Counted from the first letter of the stretch, positions 8,187 through 17,395 are shown. The stretch: DNA of 64,000 nucleotides from W2P13-069 sp051876105 (GCA_051876105.1 JBJEHN010000072.1:6369-70368), one strand, 5' to 3'. A program made the numbers and translations. The notes: generated by a model not told the origin, from the sequence alone.

Positions 8187-8840
8187 CTACAGCGTGCCGG
8201 CAGCGCGGGCGGCCTCGACCTCGTCGATGGCCTCCTGAGGCGTCTTGGCGCAGCTGCCCTCGCCCACCTTGAGCACGGTGATCTTGTCGCCCACCTTGAT
8301 CTGGCCGCTGTCGAGCACGATGCCGAAGATGCCCTCGCGCGGGAAAATGCAGTCGCCAGCCAGGTAGTAGATGGCGCAGCGGGTGTGGCAGACCTTGCCC
8401 ACCTGGCTCACCTCGATGCGCACGTCGCCAATCTGCAGCACCGTGCCGATGGGGATGAAGAAGGGCATGAAGCCGCGCGTGGTGATGTTCTCGGCAAAGT
8501 CGCCTTCCTTGACAGTAAGGCCGCGGTTTTGCGCCTTCTTGATGGACTCCTCTGCCAGCAGCGAGATCTGGCGGTGCCAGGCGTCGCTGGCGTGGGCGTC
8601 GTCCACGCAGCCGTAGTCCTCGCGCACCTCCATGGAACCGCCCTCGATGGGCGTCTTGCGCTGGCCCTTCTTGGCGGAGATGTTCACGCTGGTAACCTCG
8701 CCCAAGACGTCGCCGGGCTGCATGGCGTCGATGACCTTCTTGGCGGCGGCGTCTGCCTCCTCCTCGGCCTGGGCCAGCGCCTCGAGCTCCGGTGTGAGCA
8801 GGGAGAACTCCTTCTCCACGTCCTTCTCGTTGCCTGCCAT
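8187..8840 (-). CDS. MOSC-domain protein
   Basis: 217 aa. An acidic helical lead (about residues 1-38) precedes a MOSC beta-barrel recognisable from VTSVNISAKKGQRKTPI, a GDFAENITTRG motif (family GxNLT/ITxxG), IGTVLQIGDVRIEVSQ, and a Cys pair VCHTRC. MOSC domains carry or sense sulfur and bind molybdenum cofactor or other ligands; the exact role is unknown. The ATG at 8840 was preferred over an upstream GTG/ATG because an AGGGAGG site precedes it. It is followed 123 bases later by the GCS2-like gene. A MobA-like gene lies elsewhere in the window at 41398, but no Moco enzyme was seen. Confidence 0.8.
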   Translation of the reverse strand: MAGNEKDVEKEFSLLTPELEALAQAEEEADAAAKKVIDAMQPGDVLGEVTSVNISAKKGQRKTPIEGGSMEVREDYGCVDDAHASDAWHRQISLLAEESIKKAQNRGLTVKEGDFAENITTRGFMPFFIPIGTVLQIGDVRIEVSQVGKVCHTRCAIYYLAGDCIFPREGIFGIVLDSGQIKVGDKITVLKVGEGSCAKTPQEAIDEVEAARAAGTL

Positions 8841-8897
8841 GGTGGGCCTCCCTCTATGCACGCGCATGCCGCGCGATAACCTACAAACATGCTAGGT

Positions 8898-8926
8898 ATT
8901 ATACGCACAGCCTCACACATGAACAG
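8898..8926 (-). promoter_or_regulatory. Promoter of the MOSC gene
   Basis: A consensus TATAAT (minus strand, 8898-8903) lies with a weak CTGTTC -35 at 8921-8926 after a 17-base spacer. Transcription would start near 8891, about 50 bases ahead of the ATG. The 288-base space 8841-9128 holds nothing else recognisable. Confidence 0.6.
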
Positions 8927-9128
8927 GTACGAATCTCCCCCGCCGCAGGCCAGATGCCTCGTGCAGCACAGCCAGACTCATACCCCGAGCCCCACTGCCC
9001 CCACCGCACTCCGCAGCCCCAGCTGCCCAAAGACCTGATATGTGCGCCCTGCATGTGCAAAGCGCGAGCCACACCCCGATGGCATGGCCCGCGCTAGGTG
9101 CGGTTGTGAGGTTGCAAGCGTGCGCTCG

Positions 9129-10457
9129 CTAAGCGCCGATGCGTTCTTCAACCGTGCTGGCCAGGCGGTGCGCCAGCTCTTCGGCCTGCTCCTGGGTCTG
9201 CGCTTCGACCATGACGCGGATGAGCGGCTCGGTACCGCTGGGGCGCACCAGCAGGCGGCCGCTGCCCTCGAGCTCGGCTTCTACCTCGCGCTGCACGGTG
9301 GCGATCACCTCGTCTGCCGCGTAGAGCGCCTTGTCGCTCACACGCACGTTGACCAGGCACTGCGGCAGCTTGCGCATGATGCCCATGAGCTCGGACAGGC
9401 TCGTGCCGCTGCGCACCACGCAACCCAGCAGCATGAGCGCGGTGGCCAGGCCGTCTCCGGTGGTGTTGAGGCTCAGGTTGATCACGTGGCCGGACTGCTC
9501 ACCGCCCAGCACGGCGCCCAGCTCGAGCATGGACTCCAGCACGTAGCGGTCTCCCACCTTGGCAGAGACGACGCCGATGCCCTCGCGCTCCATGGCCTGC
9601 ATAAAGCCCAGGTTGGCCATGACGGTACCCACCACGGTGTTGGCGGCAAGCTCGCCGCGGGCCTGCATGCTCTTGGCGCAGATGGCGAGGATGAAGTCGC
9701 CGTCGCAGACGGTGCCGTCCGGCGCCACGGCCAGCAGGCGGTCCGCGTCGCCGTCGTGGGCGAGCGCGACGTCAGCCCCCGTCTCGCGCATGAGCGCGGT
9801 GACGGGGCCCAAGTGGGTGGAGCCGCACTCGACGTTGATGATGGCGCCGTCCGGCTCGGTGTTGATGGCACTCACCTTCGCGCCCAGGCGCTCGAGCGCC
9901 AGCGGCGTCGCCACGCAGGAGGCGCCGTGCGCGCAGTCGAGCGCGATGTGCAGCCCTTCGAGGCTCAGGCCCTCGCGGCGCAGCGGGGCGATGTCGTGCT
10001 CGACGAAGCGCTCCACGGCGTCTGCGACCTCCAAGCCGGGGCCGGGTTCGCCGACGGGCTGGCCCAGCAGTTCCTCGACCAACACCTGCATTTCGTCTTC
10101 CACCGCATCCGGCAGCTTGAAGCCCTTGGAGCTGAAGAACTTGATGCCGTTATAATCCGGCGGGTTGTGGCTGGCGGTGATCATGATGCCGCAGTCAAAG
10201 CCCTCCTCGACCGTGTACCACGCCAGGCCCGGCGTGGGGATGACGCCCAGCAGCGCAGGGGCCTGTCCCCCTTCTGCGGCGATGCCCGCGCGCAGGCCTT
10301 TCTCGAGCATGGGGCCGCTCACGCGGGTGTCGCGCCCGATGGCGATGCGCCCGCCCAGCTTGCGCACGGCGGCGCGGCCCAGCGCGACCGCCAGCTCGTA
10401 GCTGAGCTCCTCGCCCGCAATGCCGCGGACGCCGTCGGTTCCAAACAAGCGTGCCAT
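9129..10457 (-). CDS. glmM: Phosphoglucosamine mutase
   Basis: 442 aa. It interconverts glucosamine-6-phosphate and glucosamine-1-phosphate for UDP-GlcNAc and peptidoglycan. Seen: N-terminal RLFGTDGVRGIAGEEL, the phosphoserine loop ITASHNPPDYNG (Ser about 96), the metal loop HDGDADR, the sugar loop GGEQSGH, and the C-terminal phosphate-binding RPSGTEPLIRVMVE. It is full length, with an ATG at 10457 behind a GGGAGGAA site. It lies just downstream of acetate kinase 1 (65-base gap). Confidence 0.96.
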   Translation of the reverse strand: MARLFGTDGVRGIAGEELSYELAVALGRAAVRKLGGRIAIGRDTRVSGPMLEKGLRAGIAAEGGQAPALLGVIPTPGLAWYTVEEGFDCGIMITASHNPPDYNGIKFFSSKGFKLPDAVEDEMQVLVEELLGQPVGEPGPGLEVADAVERFVEHDIAPLRREGLSLEGLHIALDCAHGASCVATPLALERLGAKVSAINTEPDGAIINVECGSTHLGPVTALMRETGADVALAHDGDADRLLAVAPDGTVCDGDFILAICAKSMQARGELAANTVVGTVMANLGFMQAMEREGIGVVSAKVGDRYVLESMLELGAVLGGEQSGHVINLSLNTTGDGLATALMLLGCVVRSGTSLSELMGIMRKLPQCLVNVRVSDKALYAADEVIATVQREVEAELEGSGRLLVRPSGTEPLIRVMVEAQTQEQAEELAHRLASTVEERIGA

Positions 10458-10522
10458 GTGGTTCCTCCCTGGGGTCGTCTCAAGGGGCAGCTGTGCCGGG
10501 CGGGCGGCCCGGGCGGGTGCCG

Positions 10523-11749
10523 CTAGTACTTGTAGGGGTCGCTGATGTCCTCGCCCGCGCTGATGAGGGCGACGTCGCGCGCGATCTCCGCCTCTTCGTC
10601 GGTGGGGATGACGAGCACCTTCACGGCGCTGTCGTCCGTGGAGATGATGCGGTCCTCGCTGCCGGTGACCATGTTGCGCTCCTGGTCGATGCAGATGCCG
10701 AAGGGCTCCAGACCACGGAAGATGAGGCGGCGCGCGTAGGGGTCGTTCTCGCCCACGCCGGCGGTGCAGACGATGCAGTCGACGCCGGCCAGCTCGAAGA
10801 GGTAGGCGCCGATCTGGCGGCGGATCGAGGTGAGGAAGATGTCGTAGGCCAGCTCCGAGCGCTCCGCGTCCTCGCTGCCGGCGGCGATGACCTCCTTGAG
10901 CTTACGCAGGTCGCCCGTCACGCCGGAGACGCCCAGCAGGCCGCTCTCGCGGTTGAGGATGGCGTCCATCTCCACGGCGGAGAGACCCTCGCGCTCCATG
11001 ATGGCGGTGATGATGGCGGGGTCGACGCTGCCAGAGCGCGTGCCCATCATGACGCCGTCGAGGGGGGTGTAGCCCATGGTCGTGTCCATCGAAATGCCGT
11101 GGTCGATGGCGGCCAGGCTGGCGCCGCTGCCCAGGTGACAGGTGAGCATCTTGAGGTCGTGTGGGTTGCGTCCCAGGAACTGCGCGGCGCGGCGGCTCAC
11201 GTACTTGTGGCTCATGCCGTGGAACCCAAAGCGGCGGATGCCGTACTCCTCGTAGTAGCGGTACGGGATGGGGTAGATGTAGTTGCGCGCGGGCATGGTC
11301 TGGTGGAAGGCCGTGTCGAAGGCGGCAACCTGGAGGGCGCCGGGCAGCAGCTCGCGGCAGCGGGCCACCACCTCGAGCGCGCTGGGGTTGTGCAGCGGGG
11401 CCAGGTGGTTGAAGCGGCGGATCTGGGCCACGACCTCGTCGGTGATGACGGTGCTGCAACCGAAGGCGTCGCCGCCGTGGGCAACGCGGTGACCCAGGGC
11501 GTCGACCTCGTCGAGGCTCGCCAGCGGCTTGCCGGGGCCTGCGAGCTCGCCAAGCACCAGGGGCAGGGCGTCGCGGCAGCTCGAGGCTGCGGCAGGAACA
11601 GCTTGGCCGTCGTGCTTGAGGCGGCAGTGGTCCGTGCCGATGGCATCGACCATGCCGCTGGCCAGAACCTGCATGCGCTCGGCATCGGTGGCCTCGAAGA
11701 GCTTGTACTTGAGCGAGCTCGAGCCCGCGTTGAACACCAGGATCTTCAC
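10523..11749 (-). CDS. ackA: Acetate kinase (copy 1)
   Basis: 408 aa. It catalyses acetyl-phosphate + ADP to acetate + ATP, the energy-yielding end of acetate fermentation. Seen: VFNAGSSSLKY at the start, GHRVAHGG, the catalytic FDTAFHQTMP, the FHGMSHKYVS loop, CHLGSGAS, and the nucleotide-binding TAGVGEND. It starts with GTG at 11749, whose G is shared with the TAG stop of the receiver-domain gene, a one-base overlap that implies translational coupling. A second, more standard acetate kinase lies at 58550-59743. pta is not in the window. Confidence 0.95.
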   Translation of the reverse strand: MKILVFNAGSSSLKYKLFEATDAERMQVLASGMVDAIGTDHCRLKHDGQAVPAAASSCRDALPLVLGELAGPGKPLASLDEVDALGHRVAHGGDAFGCSTVITDEVVAQIRRFNHLAPLHNPSALEVVARCRELLPGALQVAAFDTAFHQTMPARNYIYPIPYRYYEEYGIRRFGFHGMSHKYVSRRAAQFLGRNPHDLKMLTCHLGSGASLAAIDHGISMDTTMGYTPLDGVMMGTRSGSVDPAIITAIMEREGLSAVEMDAILNRESGLLGVSGVTGDLRKLKEVIAAGSEDAERSELAYDIFLTSIRRQIGAYLFELAGVDCIVCTAGVGENDPYARRLIFRGLEPFGICIDQERNMVTGSEDRIISTDDSAVKVLVIPTDEEAEIARDVALISAGEDISDPYKY

Positions 11750-12138
11750 TAGTAGTCCACCTCCACCTTGCGCGCGTAGACGCGGTCGAGCAGCGCGATG
11801 ACGGCGTCGAGTTTCTTGCTGTCCACGGGCTTGGTGAGGTAGGCCATGGGCTTGATGCCGAAGGGCTCGTCCATGACGTCGGTGTAGGCGGTCATGTAGA
11901 TGAGGGCCGGCGTGTAGTCCATCGCGCGCAGGGCCTCAGGCAGCAGCTGGGTGCCGGCACCGGCGATGTTGTGGTCGATGAAGGCCACATCGATGCGCTT
12001 GGACTGCATCTTGGCGATGCCCTCCTGCAGGCAGACGGCCTCGTCCACCACGGTCACGCGGCCGGTGCGGGCCAGCTGGTTGATGAGCTCGACGCGGGCG
12101 GGAGCCTCGTCGTCAACGATGATCGCCTCGAAGATCAT
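11749..12138 (-). CDS. Stand-alone receiver (REC) domain response regulator
   Basis: 129 aa, a single CheY-like receiver with no output domain. Seen: the acid pocket IIVDDEAPAR (Asp 9-10, Glu 11), phospho-acceptor Asp 55 in FIDHNI, the conserved Thr in YMTAYTD, and the lysine in LTKPVD. All catalytic residues are intact. The DDEAPAR form is typical of LytTR/AlgR-type regulators, suggesting descent from one that lost its DNA-binding domain. The ATG at 12138 has AAAGGA upstream. Its stop overlaps the GTG of acetate kinase 1. Because acetyl-phosphate can phosphorylate receivers, a link to the kinase next door is plausible but is inference. Confidence 0.88.
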   Translation of the reverse strand: MIFEAIIVDDEAPARVELINQLARTGRVTVVDEAVCLQEGIAKMQSKRIDVAFIDHNIAGAGTQLLPEALRAMDYTPALIYMTAYTDVMDEPFGIKPMAYLTKPVDSKKLDAVIALLDRVYARKVEVDY

Positions 12139-12338
12139 GGCGGTCCTTTCACTGAGATGTGCTTTTGGGCGTCTGGTTATAGTAACACGCTGGTATCCAG
12201 GCGCTTTGCGGCCCTGCCAGGGCAAACCCCTGTGGAGTATCATGGGGCTGACGAGGAGACCGCCTCGGTGTCCTCCCCCGAACACGCCAAGCCGGGAGCA
12301 GGCCGTGGGCCGGCCCGGATGAGAGATGGGAGCGCATC

Positions 12339-12755
12339 ATGTACAGCAAGATCATGGTTGCCGTTGACGGCTCGGAGAACTCGCTCAGGGCTGTCGAGCA
12401 GGCTGCAATGCTCGCAGAGGCCAGCGGCCCGGACTGTCAGCTGAGGCTGCTCTCCGTCATCGCCATCGACGTCTACTCTGACATGGTCTACGACCCGCTG
12501 GAGGCGCACGGAGACGCCCAGCTCGAGAAGGTGCGCCCCGCCATCGAGCTCTGCGCCAAGCGCGGCGTCCACGCAGAGGCCTTCCTGCTGCACGGCCGCC
12601 CCGCTGAAGAGATCGTCCGCGTTGCAGAAGAAGGCAACGCAGACCTGCTCGTGGTCGGTTCCCGCGGCCTCAACGCCCTTCAGGAGCTGGCGATCGGCAG
12701 CGTGAGCCACAAGATCATCAAGCACGCCAAGTGTCCTGTCCTCGTGGTGAAGTAG
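12339..12755 (+). CDS. Universal stress protein (UspA family)
   Basis: 138 aa, one UspA domain. Seen: start YSKIMVAVDGSENS and the ATP-binding loop VVGSRGLNALQELAIGSVSHK, which fits G-2X-G-9X-G-S/T, then CPVLVVK at the end. Proteins of this type bind ATP or act as dimers in stress tolerance; the cellular role is not fixed. It is transcribed away from the receiver/acetate-kinase pair. The 200-base divergent region (12139-12338) has an AT-rich patch near 12171-12185 but no clean promoter. Confidence 0.92.
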   Translation: MYSKIMVAVDGSENSLRAVEQAAMLAEASGPDCQLRLLSVIAIDVYSDMVYDPLEAHGDAQLEKVRPAIELCAKRGVHAEAFLLHGRPAEEIVRVAEEGNADLLVVGSRGLNALQELAIGSVSHKIIKHAKCPVLVVK

Positions 12756-12825
12756 CGCACGCTGCGCCGCAGCCTTTTCGTATGGAGGCCGCCGAACAGG
12801 GGAGCGCGGCCACGGACTTGCGCGC

Positions 12826-13440
12826 TTAGAGCTGCAGCTCCTCGCCGGGGCGCAGGACGGTCTTGCCGGGGCCGCTGAAGGCCGCGGCCTTCTCCTCATC
12901 GAAGAGCACAGCCTGGCGCACGTCGTGCACGGGCACCAGGTGCAGGGGGATGCTGTGGCGCGCCGCCACCAGCTCTGCGCAGCGCGACGCCTCCTCCACG
13001 TCCATGTTGTAGTAGCCGTCTGCCGGGAAGGTCGCGTAGTCGAGCCCCATGGCCGCCAGCCTGCCGCTGGCCATGTCCTGAGTGAGCGAGGTGTCGCCCG
13101 CTGCATAGAACCTGATGCCGTCCAGCTCGAGCACCAAGCCTACGCACTCGTCAACCGGGTGGTAGGAGTTGCAAGCCTGCACGGCCGTGATGCGCACGCC
13201 CTTGGCCTGCAGCGTGCGGTGCTGCCCGCCCTCGAGGAAGTCCGCCGCCCGCAGCACCTGGCAGCCCGGGTTGTGCGGCATCTTGCCAACCTCGTAGTGG
13301 TCCGGGTGCTCGTGGGTCACCAGCACCAGGTCGGCGGGGACGTCGTAGCCCTCGCCCAGGCTGGGGTCCACGTAGATGACGGTGCCGCAGTCGGCCGTGA
13401 TGCGGTAGCTGCCGTGGCCTTGGTAGAGCATGGTGGTCAT
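12826..13440 (-). CDS. Metallo-beta-lactamase-fold metal-dependent hydrolase
   Basis: 204 aa. Seen: the metal motif THEHPDH (HxHxDH, residues 43-48), later YHPVDECVG, an AAGDTSLTQDM segment carrying the second-metal Asp, FPADG, and a C-terminal PLHLVPVH. This matches the small UPF0173/UlaG-like branch of the superfamily; the substrate is unknown. The ATG at 13440 was chosen because GGGGAG sits 5-6 bases upstream; the GTG two codons earlier overlaps that site. It is 27 bases downstream of the flavin reductase gene, so probably cotranscribed. Confidence 0.85.
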   Translation of the reverse strand: MTTMLYQGHGSYRITADCGTVIYVDPSLGEGYDVPADLVLVTHEHPDHYEVGKMPHNPGCQVLRAADFLEGGQHRTLQAKGVRITAVQACNSYHPVDECVGLVLELDGIRFYAAGDTSLTQDMASGRLAAMGLDYATFPADGYYNMDVEEASRCAELVAARHSIPLHLVPVHDVRQAVLFDEEKAAAFSGPGKTVLRPGEELQL

Positions 13441-13467
13441 CGCCACTCCCCTTTCAACCGGCGCGCC

Positions 13468-14052
13468 CTACAGCGCGGCGATGGCGTCTGCCAGGATCGC
13501 CTCGGCATCGTTGCCCCAGATGTCGAGGCCCTCGGCGCTGATGCAGCGGCTCTCCGCGATACCGAAGTACAGCTTGCACACGGCCGCCACGTAGTCGTAG
13601 CCCATGTTGTACTCGCCCAGGTAGCCGCCCGCCGTGGTGACGTAGGTCAGCCGCTTGGCCAGGCAGTGCCCCACGGGGACGCCTTCCTCGCTGTACGAGA
13701 ACGTGAGTCCGTTGACACAGAGCTGCTCGATATAGCTCTTGAGCATCGCGGGGAAGCTGAGGTCCCAGTACGGGGCCGCGATAACGACCTCGTCGGCCTC
13801 GCGGAACTGCCGCGCCGGCGCGAACATCTCGTGTGAGAAGTCCTTCTCCGCCGCCTTCTCGCCGCGGAAGGCCAGGGTCTCCTCGCTCAGGCCCTCGATG
13901 CCGGCATCCACCAGCGAGAGCTCTTCGACCTGGGCGCTCTCACCCGCCGCCGCTGCCTCCTCGAGCATCTTGTCGAGCACGGCGTCTGCCAGGCGTTGGG
14001 TGCGCGAGCTCTCCTGGTTCACGCAAGCGTTCACAAACAGGATGGTCTTCAT
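13468..14052 (-). CDS. Flavodoxin-fold NAD(P)H:quinone/azo reductase-like protein
   Basis: 194 aa. It begins TILFVNACVNQESSRTQRLAD, the FMN-phosphate loop of the NQO/azoreductase family. A family-typical APYWDLSFPAMLKSYIEQL follows near residue 100, then TTAGGYLGEYNMG. Members use FMN and NAD(P)H to reduce quinones, azo compounds or iron. The ATG at 14052 has GGAG at good distance; a TTG 6 codons upstream is possible. It follows valS after 128 bases that include a copy of an 80-bp repeat. Confidence 0.85.
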   Translation of the reverse strand: MKTILFVNACVNQESSRTQRLADAVLDKMLEEAAAAGESAQVEELSLVDAGIEGLSEETLAFRGEKAAEKDFSHEMFAPARQFREADEVVIAAPYWDLSFPAMLKSYIEQLCVNGLTFSYSEEGVPVGHCLAKRLTYVTTAGGYLGEYNMGYDYVAAVCKLYFGIAESRCISAEGLDIWGNDAEAILADAIAAL

Positions 14053-14100
14053 TCGTACTCCGATTGCCAACCGGGCCCGTCTTGGCAGCAGCTCGGCTGA

Positions 14101-14180
14101 GTGCGAGCAGCTGCCGCGACGGGCGAAGGGAGCGGCCTTGGGGCGCCGTGGCCGGAGCCCGGAGCCGCAGATGTGCGTGC
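14101..14180. repeat. 80-bp dispersed repeat, copy A (behind valS)
   Basis: This 80-base stretch directly abuts the valS stop and aligns without gaps to 24158-24237 behind metG, with 9 differences in my alignment (about 89% identity). The best conserved 58 bases are 14123-14180. It is GC-rich and contains internal GGCC/CCGG palindromes but no T-run. Confidence 0.75.
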
Positions 14181-16880
14181 TCAGCCGAGCTGCTGCTCAA
14201 TCAAGGCCAGCTGCTGGCGCAGCTCCGCCTGCTGGGCGCGGGCCTTCTCCACGGCCTCCGGCGCAGCCTTGGCCACGAAGTTCTCGTTGGAGAGCTTCTT
14301 GTCGAGCTTGGCCAGCTCGCCGCGCGCCTTCTCCTGCTCCTTGAGCAGGCGCTTGCGCTCGGCCTCGAAGTCGACCAGGCCGCTCAAGACCACATGGACC
14401 TCGATGTCGCCGGCCAGGGTGACACTGCTCTCCGCGGGCTTAGGCGCGTCTGCCGCCAGGAACTCGTAGCTGGTGAGGCGCGCCATGTTGGTGATGAGCG
14501 CGGCCTCGGCCTCGATGAGCTGCTGCTGGGCGGCCGCCTGCTCGCCGGTGAGGCGGATGGCGACGGCCAGCTCCTGGCGCGGCGAGATGCCGTAGCGGGC
14601 GCGGGTGGCGCGCACTGCGGAGATGATGCCAGTGGCGCCGGTGATGGCGGTCTCGGCGTCCTCGTCGATCCAGCGCTCCAGCGCGGCCGGGTCGGGCCAG
14701 GCGGCAACCATCAGCGCGCTGGCATCCTTGGCCACGGGCAGGTGCTCCCAGATGGCCTCCGTGACGAAGGGCATCACGGGGTGCAGCAGGCGCAGCGAGG
14801 TGTCGAGCACGAAGACCAGGTTGCGCTGGGCCTGTAGCTTGGCTGCGGCGTCGTCGCCGGCGAGCACACCCTTGCTGAGCTCGATGTACCAGTTGCAGAA
14901 CTCGTTCCAGAAGAAGTCGTAGAGCTCGCGCGCGACCTCGCCAAAGCGGTACTCCTCGATGCCGTCGGTCACGAAGCGGGCCAGCTTGGCCAGGCGGCTG
15001 AACATCCAGGCATCCGCCGCCGTGGCGGCCTGGGGCTCACCGGGCTCGAAGCCCTCGAGGTTCATCCACACAAAGCGGCTGGCGTTCCAGATCTTGGTGA
15101 CGAAGGCGCGGGCTGCCTCCGTGCGGGGGCTGTCGACGAGCTGCTTGGTCTTCTTGTCGATGTTGGCGTCGAACTTGACGTCCTGGTTGCCGGTGACCAG
15201 CGTGAGCAGGTTGTAGCGCATGGCGTCTGCGCCGTACATCTCGATGAGGTCCATGGGGTCGACGCCGTTGCCCTTGGACTTGGACATGCGGCTGCCGTCC
15301 TTGGCCAGGATGGTGGCGTAGATGAAGACGTCCTCGAAGGGGATCTCCCCGGTGAAGTAGAGGCTGCTCATGACCATGCGGGCAACCCACAGGGCGATGA
15401 TGTCGCGTGCGGTGACGAGCACCTTGGTGGGGTGGTGGCCCTCCATCTCCTGGGGGTTGTCGGGCCAGCCCTGGGTGGCAAAGGTCCACAGCTGGCTCGA
15501 GAACCAGGTGTCGAGCACGTCCTCTTCCTGGGTCACATGAGCGCAGCCGCACTCGGGGCAGACGCTGGCGTCCTCCATAAGGGCGTCCTCCCAGCCGCAC
15601 TCAGGGCAGTGGAAGACGGGGATGCGGTGGCCCCACCACAGCTGGCGCGAGATGCACCAGTCCTTGAGGTTCTCCATCCAGGTGGTGTAGGTGCTGGTCC
15701 AGCGCTGCGGGTGGAAGGTGACGGCGCCGCTGTTGACGGCATCGAGCGCGGGGCCCTTGAGCTTGTCAACGGCCACGAACCACTGCTCGGAGAGCCAGGG
15801 CTCGAGCGTGGAGTCGCAGCGGTAGCAGTGCATGACGGAGTGGTCGTGGTCCTCCACGTGGTCGAGCAGCCCGTGCTCCTCGAACCAGGCCACCACGGCC
15901 TCGCGGCACTGCTCGCGGGTCATGCCGGAGAACTCGCCGTAACCCTCGACCACCACGGCGTGCTCGTCGAAGATGCTGATCTGGGGCAGGTCGTGCGCCT
16001 GGCCCATGGCGTAGTCGTTGGGGTCGTGGGCAGGCGTCACCTTGACGAAGCCCGAGCCAAAGCCCTTCTCCACATGCCAGTCGGTGAAGATGGGGATCTC
16101 GCGACCCACAATGGGCAGCACCACGGTGGCGCCGGCCTCTGCCAGCGCGGCCTTCTCCGGGTCGTCCGGGGAAACGGCCACGCCCGTGTCACCGAGCATG
16201 GTTTCCGGCCTGGTGGTGGCCACGACGATGTACTCCACGCCGTTGACGGGCTCCTTGAGGGGGTAGCGCAGGTGCCACAGGTGGCCGTGCTCGTCTTGGT
16301 ACTCGGCCTCGTCGTCGGAAATGGCGGTGGTGCAGTGGGGGCACCAGTTCACGATGCGCTTGCCGCGGTAGATCATGTCGTCGTGGTACCAGTCCACGAA
16401 GACCTTGCGCACGGCCTTGGCGTACTCCGGGCTCATGGTGAACTTCTCGTCGTCGAAGTCGACGGAGCAGCCCATGCGCTTGATCTGCTCGACGATGATG
16501 CCGCCGTACTCTTCCTTCCACTCCTGGCAGGCCTCGAGGAACTTCTCGCGGCCGATGGCGCGGCGGTCGATGCCCTGCTCCTTGAGCTTCTTGTCGACCT
16601 TGGTCTGGGTGGCGATGCCCGCGTGGTCGGTGCCCACGATCCAGCGGGTGCTGTAGCCGCGCATGCGGGAGTAGCGGATGTAGGTGTCCTGGATGGTGTC
16701 GTCGAGGGCATGGCCCATGTGGAGCATGCCGGTGACGTTGGGCGGCGGGATGACGACGGTGCGGTCGCCCTTGCCGGGCTGGCCTTCGCTGCGGCGGTAG
16801 TAGCCGCCCTCGAGCCACTTGCCGAGGATGCGCTCCTCAGTGGCCCCGGGCTCGTAGGTCTTGGGCATCTCTTCTGCCAT
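14181..16880 (-). CDS. valS: Valyl-tRNA synthetase
   Basis: 899 aa, class I synthetase that charges tRNA-Val; full length. Seen: the HIGH motif as HMGH (residues 54-57) inside NVTGMLHMGHALDD; the editing domain with a TTRPETMLGDTG stretch; two CPEC-type Cys pairs; the KMSKS loop as SRMSKSKGNG near 535; an anticodon domain; and a C-terminal coiled coil rich in Glu/Lys/Gln. The ATG at 16880 has AAGGGGAGA upstream. No T-box leader was recognised in the 114 bases ahead of it. Confidence 0.97.
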   Translation of the reverse strand: MAEEMPKTYEPGATEERILGKWLEGGYYRRSEGQPGKGDRTVVIPPPNVTGMLHMGHALDDTIQDTYIRYSRMRGYSTRWIVGTDHAGIATQTKVDKKLKEQGIDRRAIGREKFLEACQEWKEEYGGIIVEQIKRMGCSVDFDDEKFTMSPEYAKAVRKVFVDWYHDDMIYRGKRIVNWCPHCTTAISDDEAEYQDEHGHLWHLRYPLKEPVNGVEYIVVATTRPETMLGDTGVAVSPDDPEKAALAEAGATVVLPIVGREIPIFTDWHVEKGFGSGFVKVTPAHDPNDYAMGQAHDLPQISIFDEHAVVVEGYGEFSGMTREQCREAVVAWFEEHGLLDHVEDHDHSVMHCYRCDSTLEPWLSEQWFVAVDKLKGPALDAVNSGAVTFHPQRWTSTYTTWMENLKDWCISRQLWWGHRIPVFHCPECGWEDALMEDASVCPECGCAHVTQEEDVLDTWFSSQLWTFATQGWPDNPQEMEGHHPTKVLVTARDIIALWVARMVMSSLYFTGEIPFEDVFIYATILAKDGSRMSKSKGNGVDPMDLIEMYGADAMRYNLLTLVTGNQDVKFDANIDKKTKQLVDSPRTEAARAFVTKIWNASRFVWMNLEGFEPGEPQAATAADAWMFSRLAKLARFVTDGIEEYRFGEVARELYDFFWNEFCNWYIELSKGVLAGDDAAAKLQAQRNLVFVLDTSLRLLHPVMPFVTEAIWEHLPVAKDASALMVAAWPDPAALERWIDEDAETAITGATGIISAVRATRARYGISPRQELAVAIRLTGEQAAAQQQLIEAEAALITNMARLTSYEFLAADAPKPAESSVTLAGDIEVHVVLSGLVDFEAERKRLLKEQEKARGELAKLDKKLSNENFVAKAAPEAVEKARAQQAELRQQLALIEQQLG

Positions 16881-16941
16881 GTGAATCTCCCCTTGGTGCC
16901 GGGTGCGGGATCAGAAACGTATGCACGCTATCTTAGCAGCA

Positions 16942-16968
16942 CGAGGGGCCGCTCACGGCGGCCCCTCG
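16942..16968 (-). terminator. Terminator of the infC-rpmI-rplT operon
   Basis: An 11-bp perfect GC-rich stem (CGAGGGGCCGC / GCGGCCCCTCG) with a 5-base loop lies 26 bases past the rplT stop. The minus-strand tail is only weakly T-rich. Confidence 0.65.
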
Positions 16969-16994
16969 GACAGTGCTAGTTATGCGGTTGAAGC

Positions 16995-17351
16995 CTAGGC
17001 GATGGCCTTCTTGGCGATCTCGGCCAGGGCGGCGAAGCCCTGTGCGTCCTCGATGGCCATGTTGGAGAGGACCTTGCGGTCCAGGTCGATGCCGGCGACC
17101 TTCAGGCCGTGCATGAACTTGCTGTAGGACAGGCCGTTGATGCGGGCGGCGGCGTTGATGCGGGTGATCCACAGGCGGCGGATCATGCGCTTCTTGTTGC
17201 GGCGGTCACGGTAGGCGTACTGCAGGGAGTGCTGGACCTGCTCCTTGGCAGCGCGGTAGCTGCGGGACTTGGCGCCGTAGTAACCCTTGGCACGCTTAAA
17301 TACTGTCTTGCGCTTCTTCTTGGCGTTCAGTGCACGCTTCACACGAGCCAT
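16995..17351 (-). CDS. rplT: 50S ribosomal protein L20
   Basis: 118 aa, exact family size. It is an early-assembly 23S rRNA-binding protein. Seen: N-terminal basic MARVKRALNAKKKRKTVFK, the helical KGYYGAKSRSYRAAKEQV, and C-terminal IDLDRKVLSNMAIED. It is the last gene of infC-rpmI-rplT. In Firmicutes L20 represses this operon through the leader; whether it does so here is open. Confidence 0.98.
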   Translation of the reverse strand: MARVKRALNAKKKRKTVFKRAKGYYGAKSRSYRAAKEQVQHSLQYAYRDRRNKKRMIRRLWITRINAAARINGLSYSKFMHGLKVAGIDLDRKVLSNMAIEDAQGFAALAEIAKKAIA

Positions 17352-17395
17352 TTATATCAACTCCTCGGTAGTAGGTGGGATTGCCTGGGGGGTGC

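Noticed and set aside
16881..16994. T-box leader for valS
   Set aside because: Only about 110 bases and no specifier loop or T-box sequence; it holds the rplT terminator.
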